22,262 nucleotides of DNA from DATCJU01 sp036562635 (GTDB taxonomy: Bacteria; Actinomycetota; Actinomycetes; Mycobacteriales; Pseudonocardiaceae). Shown here one piece after another: positions 20,053 to 22,262 of this stretch (the stretch's first letter is position 1; every line of letters starts with the position of its first letter). A program made the position numbers and the translations under genes. Under the pieces are notes generated by a model. The model made no database searches, was not told the origin of the DNA, and saw only the letters and a program-made list of their open reading frames with translations. The stretch spans positions 1-22,262 of the forward strand of contig DATCJU010000072.1 in the NCBI GenBank assembly GCA_036562635.1, in the 5' to 3' direction.

Positions 20053-21111
20053 ATGAGCGACTCGACAGTGGCGAACCGCTCCGTGGCTCCGGCCGAGGGG
20101 CCGCGGAGCGGTTCCGCGCCGTCACCGGAGAACCCGGAGGGTCCCATCTCCACCGCGAACGTCACCTCCCCGAAACCCGTGCGGCGACTCGGTGACCGAC
20201 TCTTCCGGGGAGCCGCCGTCGGCTCGGGCGCGTTCATCGTCGCGCTCATCGCGGCCATCGCCCTGTTCCTGGTGCTCCAGGCCGTGCCGTCCCTGCGGGC
20301 CAACCAGGCCGACTTCCTCACCAGCGGTGTGTGGAACACCACCGACCGGGAGGACCTGGCGTTCGGCATCCTGCACCTGCTCTGGGTCACCGTCGCCGTC
20401 TCGGTGCTGGCCCTGGTGCTGGCGATGCCGGTCTCGCTGGGGGTGGCGCTGTTCCTGACCCACTACGCGCCACGCCGGCTGGCCCGGCCGTTCGCCTACG
20501 TCGTCGACCTGCTGGCCGCGGTGCCGTCGATCGTCTTCGGCCTGTGGGGCATCCGGGTGCTTGCCCCGGCGCTGCAGCCGATCGCCGAGTGGCTGAACGA
20601 GAACCTGGGCGGCACCATCCCGTTGTTTGCCCAGGGCAACGTGTCCATCGCCGGCGGCGGCACCATCTTCACCGCCGGTGTGGTGCTGGCGGTCATGATC
20701 CTGCCGATCATCACCGCGGTCAGTCGCGAGGTCTTCGAGCGCACCCCGCGCGAGCACATCGAGGGTGCGCTCGCGTTGGGTGCCACCAAGTGGGAGATGG
20801 TGCGCACCACGGTGCTGCCGTTCGGCAAGGCCGGCTACATCAGCGCCGCGATGCTGGGCCTGGGCCGGGCCCTGGGGGAGACCGTCGCGTTGTACCTGAT
20901 CCTGTCGGCCACCAGCGCGGCGCCCGAGCTGACGCTCTTCGACGGCGGGGCCACGATCGCCTCCAAGATCGCCCTCGGTGCCGCCGAGTTCAACGACTCG
21001 CTGACCGCGGGCGCCTACATCGCCGCCGGCCTGGTGCTGTTCGCGCTGACCTTCGTGGTGAACGCGATGGCCCGGGCCGTGGCGGCCGGCGGCCGTGGCG
21101 GCGGGAGGTGA
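20053..21111 (+). CDS. pstC: PstC phosphate ABC transporter permease
   Basis: 352-aa inner-membrane permease. The first 45 residues are a polar Pro/Ser-rich cytoplasmic extension longer than in E. coli PstC. About six hydrophobic segments follow, beginning near 52-77. The EAA loop that docks on the ATPase is visible as 'EGALALGATKWEMVRTTVLP', and 'AAVPSIVFGLWG' and 'MLGLGRALGETVA' are typical PstC landmarks. ATG 20053 has only a weak purine-rich site (GAACGAGA), so translation may depend on pstS upstream. It pairs with PstA to form the phosphate channel. Confidence 0.95.
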   Translation: MSDSTVANRSVAPAEGPRSGSAPSPENPEGPISTANVTSPKPVRRLGDRLFRGAAVGSGAFIVALIAAIALFLVLQAVPSLRANQADFLTSGVWNTTDREDLAFGILHLLWVTVAVSVLALVLAMPVSLGVALFLTHYAPRRLARPFAYVVDLLAAVPSIVFGLWGIRVLAPALQPIAEWLNENLGGTIPLFAQGNVSIAGGGTIFTAGVVLAVMILPIITAVSREVFERTPREHIEGALALGATKWEMVRTTVLPFGKAGYISAAMLGLGRALGETVALYLILSATSAAPELTLFDGGATIASKIALGAAEFNDSLTAGAYIAAGLVLFALTFVVNAMARAVAAGGRGGGR

Positions 21112-21119
21112 GGGCCCCG

Positions 21120-21209
21120 ATGAGCCAGGAACGTGGCGCTCGCGGAGCGGTGGCTCGTGGCGGCCGACCGGGTGCGGGTGTCCGGCACGCAGCGGAGGAG
21201 TGCGCATGA
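21120..21209 (+). CDS. Possible 29-aa ORF bridging pstC and pstA
   Basis: ATG 21120 to TGA 21209 fits exactly between the two permease genes, and its stop overlaps the pstA ATG as ATGA (21206-21209). GGGAGGTG, overlapping the pstC stop, lies about 10 nt upstream. The peptide is Arg/Gly/Ala-rich (it starts MSQERGARGAV) and looks like no known family. It may serve only to couple translation from pstC into pstA, or be chance in GC-rich DNA. Confidence 0.35.
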   Translation: MSQERGARGAVARGGRPGAGVRHAAEECA

Positions 21210-22120
21210 CGACCGCCACGACCGACGTCGAGCGACTCGCCGCCGGGCCGACCTTCCAGGGGGTCAGCCTCGGTCGGAAGATCAAGAACGGTGTGGCGAC
21301 GACCCTGATCGTCCTGTCGTTCCTGATCGCGGTCGTGCCGCTGATCTGGGTGCTGTGGTCGGTGATCGAGAACGGCCTGCGGCCCATCCTGAACGCCGAC
21401 TGGTGGAGCCACTCGCTGCGTGGCCTGCGCCCGTACGAGGACCGGGGCGGCGCCTACCACGCGATCTACGGCACCATCGCGCAGGGGCTGGCGACCGCGG
21501 TCCTGTCGGTGCCGGTGGGGGTCCTGGTCGGCATCTACCTCGTCGAGTACGCCGAGCGGGGCTGGCTCGCCCGGGTGACCACGTTCATGGTGGACATCCT
21601 CACCGGTGTCCCCTCGATCGTGGCGGGCCTGTTCGTCTACGTGCTGTGGATCACGATCTTCGGCTTCTCCCGCAGCGGTTTCGCGGTGTCGCTCGCCCTG
21701 GTGCTGCTGATGCTGCCGGTGGTCATCCGCACCACCGAGGAGATGCTCCGGATCGTGCCCGACGAGCTGCGCGAGGCCTCGTACGCACTGGGCATCCCGA
21801 AGTGGAAGACGATCCTCAGGGTGGTGCTGCCCACCGCGATGTCCGGCATCGTCACCGGCATCATGCTGGGTCTGGCCCGGGTGATGGGGGAGACCGCGCC
21901 CGCCCTGGTGGTCGGTGCCTACGCGGCGAGCATCAACTACAACCTGTTCGAGGGCAACCAGGCCAACCTGCCCCTGTTGATGAACGACCAGTTCGCCAAC
22001 CCGGAGGTCGCGGGCTTCAACCGCACGTGGGGCGCGGCCATGACCCTGGTGCTGATCATCATGCTCTTCAACCTGCTGGCCACCGTGGTCTCGCGGTTGT
22101 CGGCGATCAAGACCAAGTGA
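21206..22120 (+). CDS. pstA: PstA phosphate ABC transporter permease
   Basis: 304-aa inner-membrane permease, the partner of PstC. A short cytoplasmic N-terminus is followed by a first hydrophobic segment at about 29-52 and further segments to the C-terminus. The EAA loop reads 'EASYALGIPKWKTILRVVLP', with 'DILTGVPSIVAGLFVYVLW' and 'MLGLARVMGETAPALVVG' also typical. ATG 21206 was chosen because GGAGGAG (21194-21200) lies 5 nt upstream; the frame extends 37 codons further up but reads as noncoding there. It is followed at 13 bp by pstB. Confidence 0.95.
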   Translation: MTTATTDVERLAAGPTFQGVSLGRKIKNGVATTLIVLSFLIAVVPLIWVLWSVIENGLRPILNADWWSHSLRGLRPYEDRGGAYHAIYGTIAQGLATAVLSVPVGVLVGIYLVEYAERGWLARVTTFMVDILTGVPSIVAGLFVYVLWITIFGFSRSGFAVSLALVLLMLPVVIRTTEEMLRIVPDELREASYALGIPKWKTILRVVLPTAMSGIVTGIMLGLARVMGETAPALVVGAYAASINYNLFEGNQANLPLLMNDQFANPEVAGFNRTWGAAMTLVLIIMLFNLLATVVSRLSAIKTK

Positions 22121-22133
22121 GCGGGCGGTAGCG

Positions 22134-22262
22134 ATGGCCAAGCGCATCGACATCAAGGACCTGAACATCTACTACGGCAAGTTCCATGCCGTGGAGAACG
22201 TGACCCTCTCCGTGCCGCCGCGGAGTGTCACCGCCTTCATCGGGCCGTCGGGCTGCGGCAAG
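22134..22262 (+). CDS. pstB: PstB phosphate ABC transporter ATPase, N-terminal part
   Basis: Only the first 43 codons are inside the window. The protein begins MAKRIDIKDLNIYYGKFHAV and reaches the Walker A motif GPSGCGK at the window edge, as PstB does. It would bind ATP and power phosphate import through PstC/PstA. ATG 22134 is 13 bp after the pstA stop. The rest lies beyond the window. Confidence 0.95.
   Translation, partial: MAKRIDIKDLNIYYGKFHAVENVTLSVPPRSVTAFIGPSGCGK

Noticed and set aside
1..22262. Mobile element, CRISPR array, prophage or defence system
   Set aside because: No transposase, integrase, terminal repeats, regularly spaced repeats, tRNA attachment site or phage genes were seen; all main genes are metabolic, regulatory or transport functions with uniform high-GC codon use.

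Overview
The window is chromosomal DNA from a high-GC actinobacterium. The evidence is the strongly GC-biased codon use, many GTG starts, mycothiol synthase (mshD), GlnR, DUF3073, an LmeA/DUF2993 protein, the SseA/SseC pair and an RsiG-type c-di-GMP anti-sigma factor. A Pseudonocardiaceae-like organism would fit, but the genus cannot be fixed from sequence reading alone. I see no rRNA, tRNA, CRISPR array, insertion sequence, prophage or defence island.

Left part (1-5165). The window opens inside iolD, a myo-inositol catabolism gene. A SigE-family ECF sigma factor follows, with an ECF-like candidate promoter in front of it. It overlaps by ATGA a one-TM protein, and after that comes a lipoprotein whose extracytoplasmic domain is paralogous to that protein. 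A 381-bp convergent intergenic region holds strong hairpins, including a perfect 19-bp stem. DUF3073 (minus strand) and an unrecognised 297-aa protein (plus strand) diverge from a promoter region with an operator-like inverted repeat.

Middle (5166-12858). A minus-strand run reads fur > ygfZ > BKACE (DUF849) > rsiG > asparaginase. pabC diverges from fur, and both look leaderless. pxpC and pxpB (5-oxoprolinase subunits, without pxpA in view) come next. A nitrobindin/FABP-like gene follows, preceded by a 32-aa single-TM protein that is too short for ordinary ORF calling.

Right part (13044-22262). The minus-strand sulfur/redox cluster is lmeA > thioredoxin-like > Cys-containing leader peptide > DUF4395 > sseA > sseC. 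Facing it are glnR (nitrogen), mshD (mycothiol) and the phosphate operon pstS-pstC-pstA-pstB, with tandem 11-bp PHO-box-like repeats before pstS. pstB runs off the window end.

From memory, the DUF3073 / ygfZ / pabC / FABP / sseC / sseA / thioredoxin / lmeA / glnR / mshD / pst order matches the Mycobacterium tuberculosis Rv0810c-Rv0820 neighbourhood. The fur, BKACE, rsiG, asparaginase and pxpBC genes look like lineage-specific additions to that backbone.

The most noteworthy items are the cysteine leader peptide at 14804-14881, the RsiG homologue with two c-di-GMP signature motifs (one with Gln replaced by His), the unannotated 32-aa membrane peptide, a repeated TANNNT-6/7 nt-start pattern that points to many leaderless transcripts, and the duplicated sensor-like proteins behind the sigma factor. 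Nothing here amounts to a wholly new multi-gene system.
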